DNA from: Vibrio mytili
GTDB lineage: Bacteria > Pseudomonadota > Gammaproteobacteria > Enterobacterales > Vibrionaceae
Direction: 5' to 3'
NCBI RefSeq assembly: GCF_000830505.1
Contig: NZ_JXOK01000006.1
Location: 62,001-126,000, forward strand
Length of the DNA: 64,000 bases
Both the position numbers and the translations under genes were made by a program. Below the pieces are notes generated by a model that was given only the letters and a program-made list of their open reading frames with translations, did not search any database and had not been told where the DNA came from. Below, piece by piece: positions 8,880 through 19,541 of this stretch; position 1 is the first letter of the stretch, and each line of letters opens with the position of its first letter.

Positions 8880-10262
8880 ATGAGTTCTGCCTCGTCTACC
8901 AGACTATCTTTAGCCGCATTAATGCAAGCGAAAAGGTCCGAACAATCCCCCGTCGCGTATCATCGCAATACACACTTTACATGGGGTGATTTTCAACAAC
9001 ACGTTACAGCACTTGTACAACAGCTTAAAAGCCAGCCAGCGCATGATATCGCGTTGTGCTTCGGCAACAGCTATCTGTTTTCCGTCAGCTTGGTGGCTTG
9101 CGCTTACGCTGAGAAATCCATCGTGTTACCGGGCAACTATCAACCAGAAGCGTTAAAAGCACTTTATGACCATTATGATTTGGTCTTACACGATGGTGAT
9201 GTTGACGTACCGGACACACTGACGACGTTGTCAGTCGAGGTGCAATCCTTGAGAGCACAACAGGATAAACGCCCTGCTGTTTGGCGTGAATTGGACCTGG
9301 CCGCGACGCCAGTGACACTGTTTACATCTGGCTCCAGTGGCACACCTAAAGCCATCGCAAAAACACTCAAGCAACTCGATATTGAAGTAGCCATTCTCGA
9401 CCAACTTTGGGGAGAACACCTTGCAGACACGCGTGTCGAAAGTACCGTATCACACCAGCACATTTACGGTCTGCTCTTTCGAGTGCTGTGGCCACTGTGT
9501 TCCGCACGCCCGTTTGCTGTTTACAACCTCGAATTTCCTGAGCAAATTGTCCAACGCACAGACTCAACTACCACATTAATCAGCAGCCCTGCGTTACTCA
9601 AACGAATGACGGCAGAGCATGGTTCTGTTGATATGCGTAGTGTCTTTTCGTCTGGCGGACCGTTGCCTAATCACGCGGCACTGCATGCTCAGCAACACTT
9701 GGGGTCATTACCTATTGAAGTCTTTGGCAGCACCGAAACCGGCGGCATCGCTTATCGAAAGCAGCATGCAATAAATACAGCCTGGACGCTGTTCCCCGGC
9801 ATTGACGCCGCTCTCAACCATGAAAACTGTTTAAAACTTCGCTCTCCACACATCGATGAAAACGCTTGGTACCAAACCGCAGACGAGTGCTATTTCCATG
9901 ATAGTATTCACTTTGAATTGCGTGGACGCACCGATCGAATCGTCAAGGTGGAAGAAAAACGCATCTCATTGGTTGAAGTCGAAAAACGGTTAGAACAGCT
10001 ACCCTGGATTGAAGAAAGCGTGGTCATTCCCCTTGAAGAATCACAACGACTTTCTTTGGTATCTATCATTGTTCTTACCGTTGAAGGCGAACATAAGCTC
10101 AACGAACTCGGAAAAGGTAAGTTTTGGATTGAACTTCGAAACACGCTCCGTCACTGGCTAGAACCTCTTGCGATTCCGAGAAAGTACCGAGTGGTAAAAG
10201 CAATCCCGCTAAATAGCCAGGGCAAACGCCAAGTGGCTGAAATGGAAAAATTATTCCAATAA
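8880..10262 (+). CDS. apeH: AMP-forming acyl/aryl-ACP ligase
   Basis: 460 aa from the ATG at 8880, four bases after apeG with an AAGGA-like site upstream; the longer frame from 8814 lies inside apeG and is rejected. The ANL motifs are present: TSGSSGTPK (P-loop), FGSTETGG and the C-terminal hinge region GRTDRIVKVEEKRIS. It should adenylate an aromatic acid such as 4-hydroxybenzoate or a cinnamate and load it on an ACP to prime the PKS. This fits the nearby ammonia-lyase, which can supply a cinnamate-type acid. Confidence 0.85.
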   Translation: MSSASSTRLSLAALMQAKRSEQSPVAYHRNTHFTWGDFQQHVTALVQQLKSQPAHDIALCFGNSYLFSVSLVACAYAEKSIVLPGNYQPEALKALYDHYDLVLHDGDVDVPDTLTTLSVEVQSLRAQQDKRPAVWRELDLAATPVTLFTSGSSGTPKAIAKTLKQLDIEVAILDQLWGEHLADTRVESTVSHQHIYGLLFRVLWPLCSARPFAVYNLEFPEQIVQRTDSTTTLISSPALLKRMTAEHGSVDMRSVFSSGGPLPNHAALHAQQHLGSLPIEVFGSTETGGIAYRKQHAINTAWTLFPGIDAALNHENCLKLRSPHIDENAWYQTADECYFHDSIHFELRGRTDRIVKVEEKRISLVEVEKRLEQLPWIEESVVIPLEESQRLSLVSIIVLTVEGEHKLNELGKGKFWIELRNTLRHWLEPLAIPRKYRVVKAIPLNSQGKRQVAEMEKLFQ

Positions 10263-10304
10263 TACTGCTCCAGCAACAAGGCAGCTCCAGTAGCAATAAA
10301 TCAT

Positions 10305-10672
10305 ATGGAAAAAAGAAAACCGACAATTAAACATATTGAAGTGAGCCAAAACACCGCTGAACTGGTGCTACGAGTTGATGAAGACATCCTCGATTTTAAG
10401 GGACACTTTGCTCACTTTCCGCTTTTACCCGGTGTCACGCAAATTGACTGGGCGCTGCTCTATGCCATCCAGTACCTGAAAACACCCACTGCATTTAAAG
10501 GAATGGAAGTGATTAAGTTCCAAGAGCCCATCCTACCCAACTCCATCGTTCACTTAGCCTGAGCTGGGATGGTGAAAAAGGAAAATTGGCTTTTAAATAC
10601 ACCTCGGGTAGCCATGACACACAGAACACGCATTCATCCGGAAAAATGAAACTGGGGCAGCCTAGTGAGTGA
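10305..10672 (+). CDS. apeI: Hotdog-fold 3-hydroxyacyl-ACP dehydratase (ApeI type), frameshifted
   Basis: The first 85 residues read as a FabA/FabZ-like hotdog domain with the motif FKGHFAHFPLLPGVTQIDW, including the catalytic-helix signature GHFxxxPLLPGV. The frame stops at 10562, but the adjacent frame continues with LSLSWDGEKGKLAFKY to a stop at 10672. The summed length is one base short, and CACCTTAGC in place of CACTTAGC would repair it, so I read one gene of about 122 aa. In APE systems ApeI and ApeP form a heterodimeric dehydratase. The stop overlaps the GTG start of the next gene. Confidence 0.75.
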
Positions 10673-12371
10673 GTATCGCCCGTGTTTTTTGATCCCTTGC
10701 TACAATCACGGCACTACCATTGCCGATGTCGTGACATCGCTCTTGCCCTTTGCTATGCCAGTCATCATCGTCGACGATGGCAGTAACGGCACCACCAAGC
10801 GTGCGTTGGCATCGCTGCAACAACAGGACTGTATTGAATTAATCACCCTTGCTGAGAATCAAGGTAAAGGCGGCGCTGTCATGGCGGGTATACGTCATGC
10901 TCATCAGCAAGGATATAGTCACGCAATTCAGATCGATGCGGATGGACAGCACGACCTGACGGCACTGCCGGCCTTACTGAGTGCCAGTGAATCAAAGCCG
11001 GATATGCTGATTTCTGGTCAGCCAATCTATGATGACAGTGTGCCTAAATCTCGCTTGTACGGACGCTACGCTACCCACGTTTGGGTGTGGATCGAAACCT
11101 TGTCTTTATCAATCAAAGACAGCATGTGTGGTTTCCGTGCCTACCCTATTGGTCAAACCGTTGCTGTATTGGATAAATATAACATCGGCAAACGCATGGA
11201 TTTTGATACCGAAATAATGGTACGAATGTACTGGGATGGGATCGATGTTGATTTTGTCCCAACGCGCGTGATCTACCCTGAAGGTGGCATTTCTCACTTT
11301 GATGTGTTGTGGGACAACGTTAAAATCAGTTGGATGCACACCCGCTTATTCTTTGGCATGTTGCCACGTATTCCTTCTTTATTGTTGCGGAAAACAGCCA
11401 AATCTGACGACACCAACACGCATTGGTCTAAGCGAAAAGAACAAGGCACCGTATTCGGCATCAAACTCTTGCTGGCTGTTTATCGTCTGTTTGGTCGAAA
11501 AGTGTTTGATCTGATTTTAAAGTTGGTCATGCGTTACTATCACTGGACAGGAAAGTCGGCTCGAGAAGCCTCTGAACATTATCTGTCTATTTTGAAACCG
11601 TATGCTCAGGATAAGAATATTGTTTTACCCCAAGAGTTAAACAGCTACCAACACCTGCTCTCTTTTGGTCGCACTATGCTCGACAAACTGGCGGCGTGGC
11701 AAGGTGACTTTAGTGCCGACAACTTGACGATTCATGGTCAGCATCACTTCGAAGAGATGGCGCAACAAAAACAAGGGGTGCTCATTCTTGGCTCTCACCT
11801 GGGGAATATTGAACTGTGTCGCGCATTAGGCCGCCGTCACTCTAATATTAAAATCAATGCGTTAGTCTTTACCCAACACGCTGAGCAGTTTAATGCTGTG
11901 ATGAAGGCGGTGAACCCGAGTTCAGAACTCAACCTTATCCAAGTCAGCTCAATGGGACCAGATACCGCTATTTTGCTGCAACAGAAAATCGAGCAAGGTG
12001 AGTGGGTGGTGATCGTTGGCGATCGCACTTCCACCAGCAAAGAGAGTCGCGTGGTTTGGGCGGACTTTCTTGGTCAGCCCGCGCCATTTCCGCAGGGGCC
12101 ATTTATGCTCGCTTCCGTGTTAAAAGCCCCCGTTTATCTCCTGTTTGGCTTAAGAGATGATACTGCGAGTACGCCACACTTTAATGTCTATTTTGAACAT
12201 TTTAGTGACCAAATCAGCTTACCGCGTAAAGCGCGCCAACACGCCTTGGAAGAGGTCGTACAACGCTATGCTCAGCGATTAGAACACCACACGCTGCAAG
12301 CGCCTTTGCAATGGTATAACTTTTTTAACTTCTGGACGTTAAGTAATCAGCCACATGACAAACAACACTAA
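10665..12371 (+). CDS. apeJ: Fusion of GT2 glycosyltransferase and LpxL-like acyltransferase
   Basis: 568 aa with GTG start. Residues 1-230 form a family 2 glycosyltransferase (CFLIPCYNHG, IIVDDGSNG, IQIDADGQHD). After a linker, residues about 330-560 resemble lauroyl/KDO acyltransferases, with a membrane-proximal stretch and the HX4E signature in LGSHLGNIELCR plus VIVGDRTS. The fusion could attach the polyene to a glycolipid anchor, adding a sugar and an acyl chain. Such a bifunctional protein is typical of APE clusters. It overlaps the following ammonia-lyase start by 17 bases. Confidence 0.85.
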   Translation: MSEYRPCFLIPCYNHGTTIADVVTSLLPFAMPVIIVDDGSNGTTKRALASLQQQDCIELITLAENQGKGGAVMAGIRHAHQQGYSHAIQIDADGQHDLTALPALLSASESKPDMLISGQPIYDDSVPKSRLYGRYATHVWVWIETLSLSIKDSMCGFRAYPIGQTVAVLDKYNIGKRMDFDTEIMVRMYWDGIDVDFVPTRVIYPEGGISHFDVLWDNVKISWMHTRLFFGMLPRIPSLLLRKTAKSDDTNTHWSKRKEQGTVFGIKLLLAVYRLFGRKVFDLILKLVMRYYHWTGKSAREASEHYLSILKPYAQDKNIVLPQELNSYQHLLSFGRTMLDKLAAWQGDFSADNLTIHGQHHFEEMAQQKQGVLILGSHLGNIELCRALGRRHSNIKINALVFTQHAEQFNAVMKAVNPSSELNLIQVSSMGPDTAILLQQKIEQGEWVVIVGDRTSTSKESRVVWADFLGQPAPFPQGPFMLASVLKAPVYLLFGLRDDTASTPHFNVYFEHFSDQISLPRKARQHALEEVVQRYAQRLEHHTLQAPLQWYNFFNFWTLSNQPHDKQH

Positions 12372-13906
12372 TCACAACATTACTTTTGGTGCTCAACCGC
12401 TTACGATTGAAGATGTGGTTGCCATAGCGCACGGGGCGAAAGCCGCCATGAACGCATCATCGGACTTCAACGCTAAAATCGACCGCGGAGTAGCATTTTT
12501 AGAACGTTTGCTGCAAGAAGAAGGCGTGATTTATGGCGTGACAACCGGATATGGTGATTCGTGTACTGTGGCAATTCCGCCCGCATTGGTGGATGAACTA
12601 CCACTTCATCTGACGCGTTTTCATGGCTGTGGACTGGGGCAGATTTTAACTCATGAACAAGCCCGCGCGGTGCTCGCCACCCGACTGTGTTCATTATCTC
12701 AAGGTGTGTCTGGCGTCTCTCATGACTTGCTCAACCAAATTGTGACACTGATTAATCACGACATTGCCCCACGTATTCCGCAAGAAGGCTCAGTTGGTGC
12801 AAGCGGTGATTTAACGCCTCTGTCTTATTTGGCGGCCACGCTCATCGGTGAGCGCGAAGTTCTATACAAAGGTGACGTGAGATCAACGCAAGAGGTGTTC
12901 ACCGAACTCGGTATCGACCCTATCCGCCTTAAGCCTAAAGAAGGCTTAGCATTAATGAACGGCACGTCTGTCATGACCGCCCTAGCCTGCCTCGCCTACA
13001 AACGTGCCGAGTACCTGGCGCAGCTGTGCACCAAAATTACGGCAATGGTATCGGTTGGTATGCAAGGCAATGATTTCCACTTTGATGAAGCTCTGTTCGC
13101 GGTCAAACCACATCCAGGGCAACAGCAAGTCGCTCGTTGGCTGAGAGACGACTTGAACGCCGAACGTCCACCTCGTAACAGTGACCGACTGCAAGATCGC
13201 TACTCGCTGCGTTGCGCCCCTCACGTTATTGGTATGGTGCAAGATTCTCTACCTTGGCTACGACAGTTAATAGAAAATGAACTCAACAGTGCCAACGACA
13301 ACCCTATCATTGATGGCGACAACGAACGTGTACTGCATGGTGGTCACTTCTACGGTGGTCACATTGCCATGGCGATGGATACGTTGAAAGTGAACATTGC
13401 CAACCTGGCTGATTTGTTGGATCGACAAATGGCACAGCTGATGGATTATAAGTTTAACAATGGCCTACCGTTTAACTTAACCGGTGCAGAAGGCGAACGT
13501 AAACCGATCAACCATGGCTTTAAAGCGTGCAGATTGGCATTTCTGCCTGGACAGCAGAAGCCTGAAAAACACAATGCCAGCAAGCGTATTCTCCCGTTCG
13601 ACAGAATGCCATAACCAAGACAAAGTCAGCATGGGCACCATTGCGGCTCGCGATTGCTTGCGTGTGCTGGAGCTCACCGAGCAAGTTGCCGCAGCATCAC
13701 TGCTCGCGAGTGTACAAGCGGTTGAAATTCGTCGTCGCCATAACGAATTAGACGAACACCATATGAGCAACAACTTACGAATGATTCGTGATGCCGTTCT
13801 AACCGAGTTTGAATTTGTGATTGAAGATCGCCCGTTAGAGTCGGATTTGCGTCACTTCATTGGGCGAATTCAGCAACGTCACTGGTCATTGTACGCGGAG
13901 GCATAA
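12355..13906 (+). CDS. Aromatic amino acid / histidine ammonia-lyase (MIO enzyme), two frameshifts
   Basis: The MIO-forming triad A149-S150-G151 lies in GSVGASGDLTPLSY, and the body (NGTSVMTAL, ENELNSANDNPI) is that of the HAL/PAL/TAL family. The catalytic frame breaks twice within 40 bases. One extra base at about 13525 gives GFKGVQIG and one at about 13562 gives TAEALKNTMPASVFSRSTECHNQDKVSMG split over the two joins; the protein then runs to 13906 with about 517 aa. Aligned by eye, the substrate-selecting pair is F89-H90, unlike classic TAL (H-L), plant PAL (F-L) or HAL (S-H). In this locus it probably makes a cinnamate-type starter from tyrosine or phenylalanine. A histidase role is unlikely with no hut genes near. 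Confidence 0.8.
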
Positions 13907-14352
13907 TGCAAGACCCAATTCTCTATCCATTAGAAGCGGAGGTGACAATGGTCACCTCATTTCAAGATGCCGACCCCATGGGCGTGATTTATCACGGTAA
14001 CTTTTTTCGTTATTTCGAAGAAGCACGCCGCGTATTGATGGAGAAAATTCAATACAGCTATCGTGACATGCAAGATTCAGGATACATGTGGCCGATCATC
14101 GACACTCGGGTCAAATATGTCAAAGCGATCCCCTTCAATCACCGAATTCGTATTACGGCAAAGCTGACCGAGTGGGAAAATCGTCTACGCGTGGATTACA
14201 TCATTTACGATGCCGACAGCCATCAACGCATGTGTAAAGCGCACACGACTCAAGTCGCGGTCTCAATCGAAACACAAGAGATGTGTTTTGTCTCACCATC
14301 GGTTTTTTTGGACAAAGTGACGCAGTGGCATAACCAAGGGAGCGTCAATTGA
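13906..14352 (+). CDS. apeK: 4-hydroxybenzoyl-CoA-type hotdog thioesterase
   Basis: 148 aa. The N-terminal motif DADPMGVIYHGNFFRYFEEAR matches the active-site helix of YbgC/4HBT thioesterases, with the catalytic aspartate in DADPMGV. Coupled to the ammonia-lyase by TAATG. In APE pathways ApeK probably releases or proofreads the ACP-bound chain. Confidence 0.85.
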   Translation: MQDPILYPLEAEVTMVTSFQDADPMGVIYHGNFFRYFEEARRVLMEKIQYSYRDMQDSGYMWPIIDTRVKYVKAIPFNHRIRITAKLTEWENRLRVDYIIYDADSHQRMCKAHTTQVAVSIETQEMCFVSPSVFLDKVTQWHNQGSVN

Positions 14353-14965
14353 TGCAAAAATGGCTTCTCTCCTTCGCGCTACTGTTTTCGGTTTCCGCAT
14401 GGGCAAATGTCACCGACCTGACGTCGCTGCAACAACAGCTATCACAACATCCAGTGGTGCGCGGCGACTTTACCCAACAGCGTCATCTTGACATGTTCAA
14501 TCAGCCTTTGCGTTCTAGCGGTCATTTTACACTCAGTAAAATGCATGGGTTGCTGTGGCAACAGGACACACCGTTTCCAGTCAACTTAGTCCTCACTGAG
14601 AACAAACTTCTCAAACGTTTGCCGATCAAGAACCAAAAACGATCTCGGCCAAAGATAACCCAATGGCGTTCTATTTCAGCCGTATTTTTCTGTCTGTGTT
14701 TCACGGTGATACAACCGCTTTAAAAACGCAGTTCTCATTGGATTTTTCAGCCGATAAAGGTCAGTGGCGATTGGTATTAGTCCCTAAGCAGCCCCCCCTT
14801 AATGCTGTCTTTAAGTCGATTGTGTTATCTGGTAACGAGCACATTGACAACCTCACGCTGCAAGAATTACGTGGTGATAAAACTGACATTGAATTTAGCC
14901 ATCAAACTTCGATACCACAGGAACTGACGGATGCTGAAGACGCCCAATTCCGCTTCTCGTTTTAG
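14352..14965 (+). CDS. apeL: LolA-like outer membrane lipoprotein carrier, frameshifted
   Basis: I place the start at the ATG at 14352, overlapping the thioesterase stop (TGATG). A cleavable signal peptide ends near SAWA-NV. The LolA-like body begins QHPVVRGDFTQQRHLDMFNQPL. The frame fails after LTENKL near 14608. The next frame continues SQTFADQEPKTISAKDNPMAF and runs to 14965; one missing base explains it. The joined product is about 205 aa, normal for LolA, a periplasmic chaperone. In this setting it would carry a lipid-linked polyene to the outer membrane with the MMPL exporter. It overlaps the next start by 35 bases. Confidence 0.75.
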
Positions 14966-17271
14966 CCTTGGTTCGCGCTCCCTAGCTCTGGCTTGGCTAA
15001 GCATTGTTGTCTTGGCCAGCGTATTGCTGCTCAAACAATGGTTGTGGAACGCAAACTCGCCAATAGAGACCGACATATTAAAACTGCTGCCGAAGAATCA
15101 GCAGAACCCGGTTGCGGAACAAGCATTTGAATCCGTCTCTGCCAGTCTGAGTGACAAAGTCGTATTTGTGCTGACCGCGACGGAGAAAAAAGCGTTGTTC
15201 CAAGCGGTATCCGCCTTAGAGTCAGGGCTTCGCCAAATGCCACACTTTAATAAGGTGGTTGGTAAGATCTCTTTGCAAGAGCAGCAAGCGTGGTCCAATT
15301 ATTACTTCCAGCACCGTTTTCAGTTTCTGACTCCAGAACAGAGAACACGCCTAAGTCACAACCCAGCGAAGCAGGTTCAACACGTTGTGCAGTCCCTTTA
15401 TAACCCGTTTTCTGGCGTGACCGGGCAAGAGCTGCAAAGTGACCCCTTTTTGTTATTTCGGGACTATTTAACGCAAGTTACGCAACAATCTTCGTCTTTC
15501 CGACTGGATAACGGCTACCTATCGACGCAGAAGGAAGGTCGACAATACTTGCTTGTGACGGCAGAGCTCAATCACTCACCCTACAGTATTAAAGGGCAAC
15601 AAGCGGTGCCTGATATTCGTGCGCTAGAAGAGAACGTCGAAAAGGCATTTCACGCAGACATCGCTCACACAGGTGTCTTGTTCTACGCCGACTTTGGCAC
15701 CCAAAGTGCTAAGTCCGAAATCAGTACCATTGGCGTTTTTTCGCTGCTTGGTATTGTATTCTTGTTCCTCTTCGTATTCCGCAGTGCCATGCCTTTGTCA
15801 CTCGCCCTGTTGTCGATAGCCATCGGGTTGCTCGTCGCACTTTCAATCACAACGTGGATATTTGGCAAAGTGCATCTCTTTAGCTTAGTCTTCGGTGCCA
15901 GCTTGATCGGGGTCTCCATCGATTATGCCTTCCACTATCTTACTGAGCGGCTCGCAGCGGGCGCCAGTTGGGACAGCCGAAAAGGTCTCAAGCATATTTT
16001 CATCGCCATTACGCTTGGGTTAGTCACCAGTTTGATTGGCTACCTCGGTATGCTGGTCGCGCCATTCCCAGGGCTACAACAACTTGCTCTATTTTCTTCG
16101 ATTGGTTTAGTGGCGGCTTACGCGACGGTCGTGGCTTGGTATCCATTGCTCGCCTCTCTACCATCACATCCCAACGCGACGTTACCCGGGCGTCACTGTT
16201 GTCCAGCTGGCTGAAAGTATGGCAGCAGCCTTGGTTAAAAATAGGACTGCCGACCCTTTGTACCCTTTTCAGTGGCTACTTTTTAGTGGGCCTTAACTAT
16301 AATGACGATATTCATCTGCTGCAAGCCATGCCAAAAGACCTCAAACAGCAAGAAGCGCTGGTCACCAAGCTCAGCGGCATGCAATCTTCGCAACAAATGT
16401 TGGTCGTCACCGCAGAAAACAATCAACGTTTACTAGAACAGCTGGAATCGCTAACGCCAACGTTAGCTTCATGGCAATCCGAGCACGTTATTGAAGGCTA
16501 TCAGAGCCTGCATCAGTATGTGAGCTCGATTGAACGTCAGCAGCACGATCATCAGCTCGTACGCGACCTTTATGCGAACCAAGCAAACCAACTGAGCACT
16601 GCATTGCAACTCAGCGACCTCCCGGAACTCAACGACGTATTTGCTCCTGTCACGCTAGAGGCGTATTTACAACACCCTGTTTCTGCACCGATACGTTTTC
16701 TCTATTTGAACAAGATAGAAGGGCTTTCTGCTGCCATTATCGTGCTCAACCACCTGCAACATCCAGAAGTGGTCAAGGCATTTACCCAATCTGAAGCCAA
16801 TGTCACCTACCTAAACAAAGCGGAAGAAGTTTCGTCACTGTTTGGCGAATATCGCGTTAAGATTATGGAACTATTGGCCGCCGCCAGTGCGGTTATCTTG
16901 CTCGTGTTAATCAAACGCTATGGCGTAGCCCACAGCTGGCAAATTTTTCTACCGTCCTGATTGCATGTGCATGTGGACTGGCAACCGCAGCCGCTACCGG
17001 AGCAACGCTCAACCTGTTCAATTTGCTCGGACTGATCCTGATACTCGGTATTGGTATTGATTACACGCTGTTTTTTGCCGAGAAAGCCCGCAGTTTAAGC
17101 ACATTACTGGCGATCACTTTGTCTGCCATCACGACGGTACTGTCCTTTGGGTTATTGTCACTGAGCCAAACCCACGCCATTCATAGTTTTGGCATCACGG
17201 TACTCAGCGGTATTTTCGTGGCTTGGCTGCTCTCACCTATGGCCATAAAATCAGAGGAAGTGACCTCATGA
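14931..17271 (+). CDS. apeM: MMPL/RND-type exporter, two frameshifts
   Basis: About 780 residues in total across three frames: 14931 to about 16170, about 16170 to 16935, and about 16935 to 17271. Each step is consistent with one missing base. The N-terminus has one helix followed by a large periplasmic domain. A cluster of helices follows with the RND-like signature LIGVSIDYAFHYLTERL, repeated in the second half as GIGIDYTLFFAEKA. This is the MMPL exporter plan, two sets of six helices each following a periplasmic loop. In APE clusters it is the probable inner-membrane exporter of the lipid-linked pigment. The second repair restores LANFSTVLIACACGLA at 16935. Confidence 0.8.
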
Positions 17272-17879
17272 GCAAACTAAAAACGTTTTACCGCGCTACG
17301 ATCGTTCTATTCGGCCTACTGTTGGGAGCCTGTAGCCTCGTGCCGCAACACGCATCAACGCAGGTAGAAGCTGCTCCGAACATCAAGATTACGCTGCCTA
17401 CACCAGCTAGCCTTGGTCACTCGTTAACGGCAAGCCAGTTGATCACAGCATCTTGGCAAGTTGCAGGAAACAAGAAAACCGAACAACTTCCCGTCCAGTT
17501 GCAAGTCACAAACCAAGATGTGGTGTTAGCGGGCTTTTCTTCTTGGGGTACTCGTATCCTCTCGTTGTCTTACGATGGACATACAGTAAAGACAGAAGTG
17601 CTCAATGGTTTACAACAGTCACTACCACAGCCAGAACAGGTGTTGTTTAACCTGATGCTCACACTGTGGCCGAGTTCCGCTTGGGAAGGCCCATTAAATA
17701 AGGTAAGCTGGCGAATGGTTGATACACCATACTCACGCACCATTGTTGATGGTGACGGTGAATCTGTGATTGTTATTCAGTACAGTTCCTCCAATCACCT
17801 AGAGGGAGATATTGAGTTTCATCACCAGAAACAAGCGTTTTCAATTTCTATTCAAACACTACAGCATCAGATAAATTAA
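17268..17879 (+). CDS. apeN: DUF3261-type outer membrane lipoprotein
   Basis: 203 aa from the ATG at 17268, overlapping the exporter stop as ATGA. The signal peptide ends in lipobox LLLGAC (SLVPQ after the cysteine; residue +2 is Ser, so outer membrane sorting is expected). The body is beta-rich with no known active site. It probably forms the outer membrane end of the LolA/MMPL export chain. Confidence 0.75.
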   Translation: MSKLKTFYRATIVLFGLLLGACSLVPQHASTQVEAAPNIKITLPTPASLGHSLTASQLITASWQVAGNKKTEQLPVQLQVTNQDVVLAGFSSWGTRILSLSYDGHTVKTEVLNGLQQSLPQPEQVLFNLMLTLWPSSAWEGPLNKVSWRMVDTPYSRTIVDGDGESVIVIQYSSSNHLEGDIEFHHQKQAFSISIQTLQHQIN

Positions 17880-17896
17880 TAATAAAGAACGACCCT

Positions 17897-19084
17897 ATGT
17901 CTATTCGCTCTCCCCAACCTTTGTATATCCAAGCCTGCGGCTTTCATTCCGCCATGGGCTGCGATGTCGAAGCGATTCATCAATGTTTGTCAGGAGCCAA
18001 AACGTCAAACATGGTTGTCGACCGCGATATTTTGAACTCAGGTCGCCAAACGGTGCTTGGTCTAGTCGCAGAATCGCTGCCGACTCTACCTGGCGCATTG
18101 AATCACTTTGATAGTACAAATAACCGCCTTGCCCTCTCCGCCCTCCAACAAATTGAGTCTGATGTACAAGATGCAATTCTTCGTTATGGCCGAGACCGTA
18201 TCGCGGTAGTGATCGGTACCAGTACGTCAGGCATCGCGGATGGTGAAATCGCTCTGGAACAAAAAGCGACGAATGGCGCCTTTCCTTCTGACTTCCACTA
18301 CAGCAAACAAGAGATGGGTAACTGCAGTGATTTTATCGCGGCCTATTTTGATTTAACTGGTCCGCATTACGCCATTTCGACTGCATGCTCTTCGAGTGGT
18401 CGCGTCTTTCTCACTGCGCAACGTTTAATGCGTTCTGGAGTGGTTGATGCGGTCATCGTGGGCGGTGTAGATACGCTATGCCGACTGACCGTCAATGGCT
18501 TTAACGGGCTAGAAGCGTTGTCCGACACCCACTGTAAACCCTTTGACCAGCATCGCAATGGTATCAATATCGGTGAATCTGCTGCGATCATGCTGTTAAG
18601 CAACGCTCCGGCTCGTGTTGCCTTACTGGGCGCAGGTGATAGCTCCGATGCTCATCATATATCAGCCCCGCACCCGGAAGGATTAGGCGCAGAACAAGCG
18701 ATGCGAAAAGCACTGCAAGATGCGGGCTTGACCGCCGAAGACATTGGCTATATCAACGCACATGGCACCGCAACGCCACTGAATGACGCGATGGAAAGCA
18801 AAGCGATTCAGCGCTGTTTTGGCGATTCGGTTCCGGTGAGCTCAACCAAACCCCTGACTGGACATACCCTAGGGGCAGCCAGTGCCACAGAAGCAGCCAT
18901 TGCTTGGCATATTCTCAAATACAATTTGGCGCTTCCGATCCAGCATTGCCAAAATAAAGACGACGGCATCGAGGTAACATTGGTAAACGAACCAACTAAA
19001 CTCGGAGAAAAAGCCATTCTCAGTAACTCATTTGCCTTTGGGGGCAACAACATTAGTCTTATCTTTGGTTACGCTCATGACTAA
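17897..19084 (+). CDS. apeO: Beta-ketoacyl-ACP synthase (condensing subunit, ApeO type)
   Basis: 395 aa FabF-like ketosynthase. The nucleophile is C164 in STACSSSGRV, and the two histidines are in NAHGTATPLND and KPLTGHTLGAAS. All three catalytic residues are present, so this is an active condensing enzyme. It should pair with the cysteine-less ApeC. The final bases overlap the start of the dehydratase gene by 8. Confidence 0.85.
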   Translation: MSIRSPQPLYIQACGFHSAMGCDVEAIHQCLSGAKTSNMVVDRDILNSGRQTVLGLVAESLPTLPGALNHFDSTNNRLALSALQQIESDVQDAILRYGRDRIAVVIGTSTSGIADGEIALEQKATNGAFPSDFHYSKQEMGNCSDFIAAYFDLTGPHYAISTACSSSGRVFLTAQRLMRSGVVDAVIVGGVDTLCRLTVNGFNGLEALSDTHCKPFDQHRNGINIGESAAIMLLSNAPARVALLGAGDSSDAHHISAPHPEGLGAEQAMRKALQDAGLTAEDIGYINAHGTATPLNDAMESKAIQRCFGDSVPVSSTKPLTGHTLGAASATEAAIAWHILKYNLALPIQHCQNKDDGIEVTLVNEPTKLGEKAILSNSFAFGGNNISLIFGYAHD

Positions 19085-19541
19085 ACTTCCTCCTATCGAA
19101 CAACTTCTTCCGCACGATAAGCCAATGATTTTGGTCGATCGTGCGCTCGATGTGCAGCAAGACTCGATCCATTGTCAGGTAGAAATTGGCGCGCACAATC
19201 CATTTTTCGATTCCGTTTCTCAAACCGTGCCAGCGTATGTGGGCATCGAGTTTATGGCGCAATCGGTCGCGGCTTGGTCTGGCTACCACGCATTTTTAAA
19301 GCAACAGCCATCACCAATCGGTTTTTTGTTAGGCAGCCGCCGGTACACCTCTGAATGTGACGCGTTCTCTCTGGGTGAAGTGCTTGACGTATACGCAGAA
19401 AAACTAATGGAAGACAATGGCATGGCGGTATTTTCTGCCAGAATGGAGCGACAAGGGACCACCGTGGCAACTTGTCAGTTAAACGTCTACGTGCCATCAG
19501 AAGAAAAATTACAAGAAATGAAAATTAGGAGTCAACAATGA
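19077..19541 (+). CDS. apeP: Hotdog-fold 3-hydroxyacyl-ACP dehydratase (ApeP type)
   Basis: 154 aa from the ATG at 19077; an open frame from 19032 would lie inside apeO. It has IEQLLPHDKPMILVDRAL at the start, as in FabZ/FabA-like enzymes, and YVGIEFMAQSVAAWSGYHA in the core helix. It probably works as a heterodimer with ApeI. It overlaps the FabG-like gene by 4 bases. Confidence 0.8.
   Translation: MTKLPPIEQLLPHDKPMILVDRALDVQQDSIHCQVEIGAHNPFFDSVSQTVPAYVGIEFMAQSVAAWSGYHAFLKQQPSPIGFLLGSRRYTSECDAFSLGEVLDVYAEKLMEDNGMAVFSARMERQGTTVATCQLNVYVPSEEKLQEMKIRSQQ

Noticed and set aside
12355-13906. Histidase (hutH) of histidine breakdown
   Set aside because: No hutU, hutI or hutG nearby, and the gene is embedded in and coupled to APE genes on both sides.
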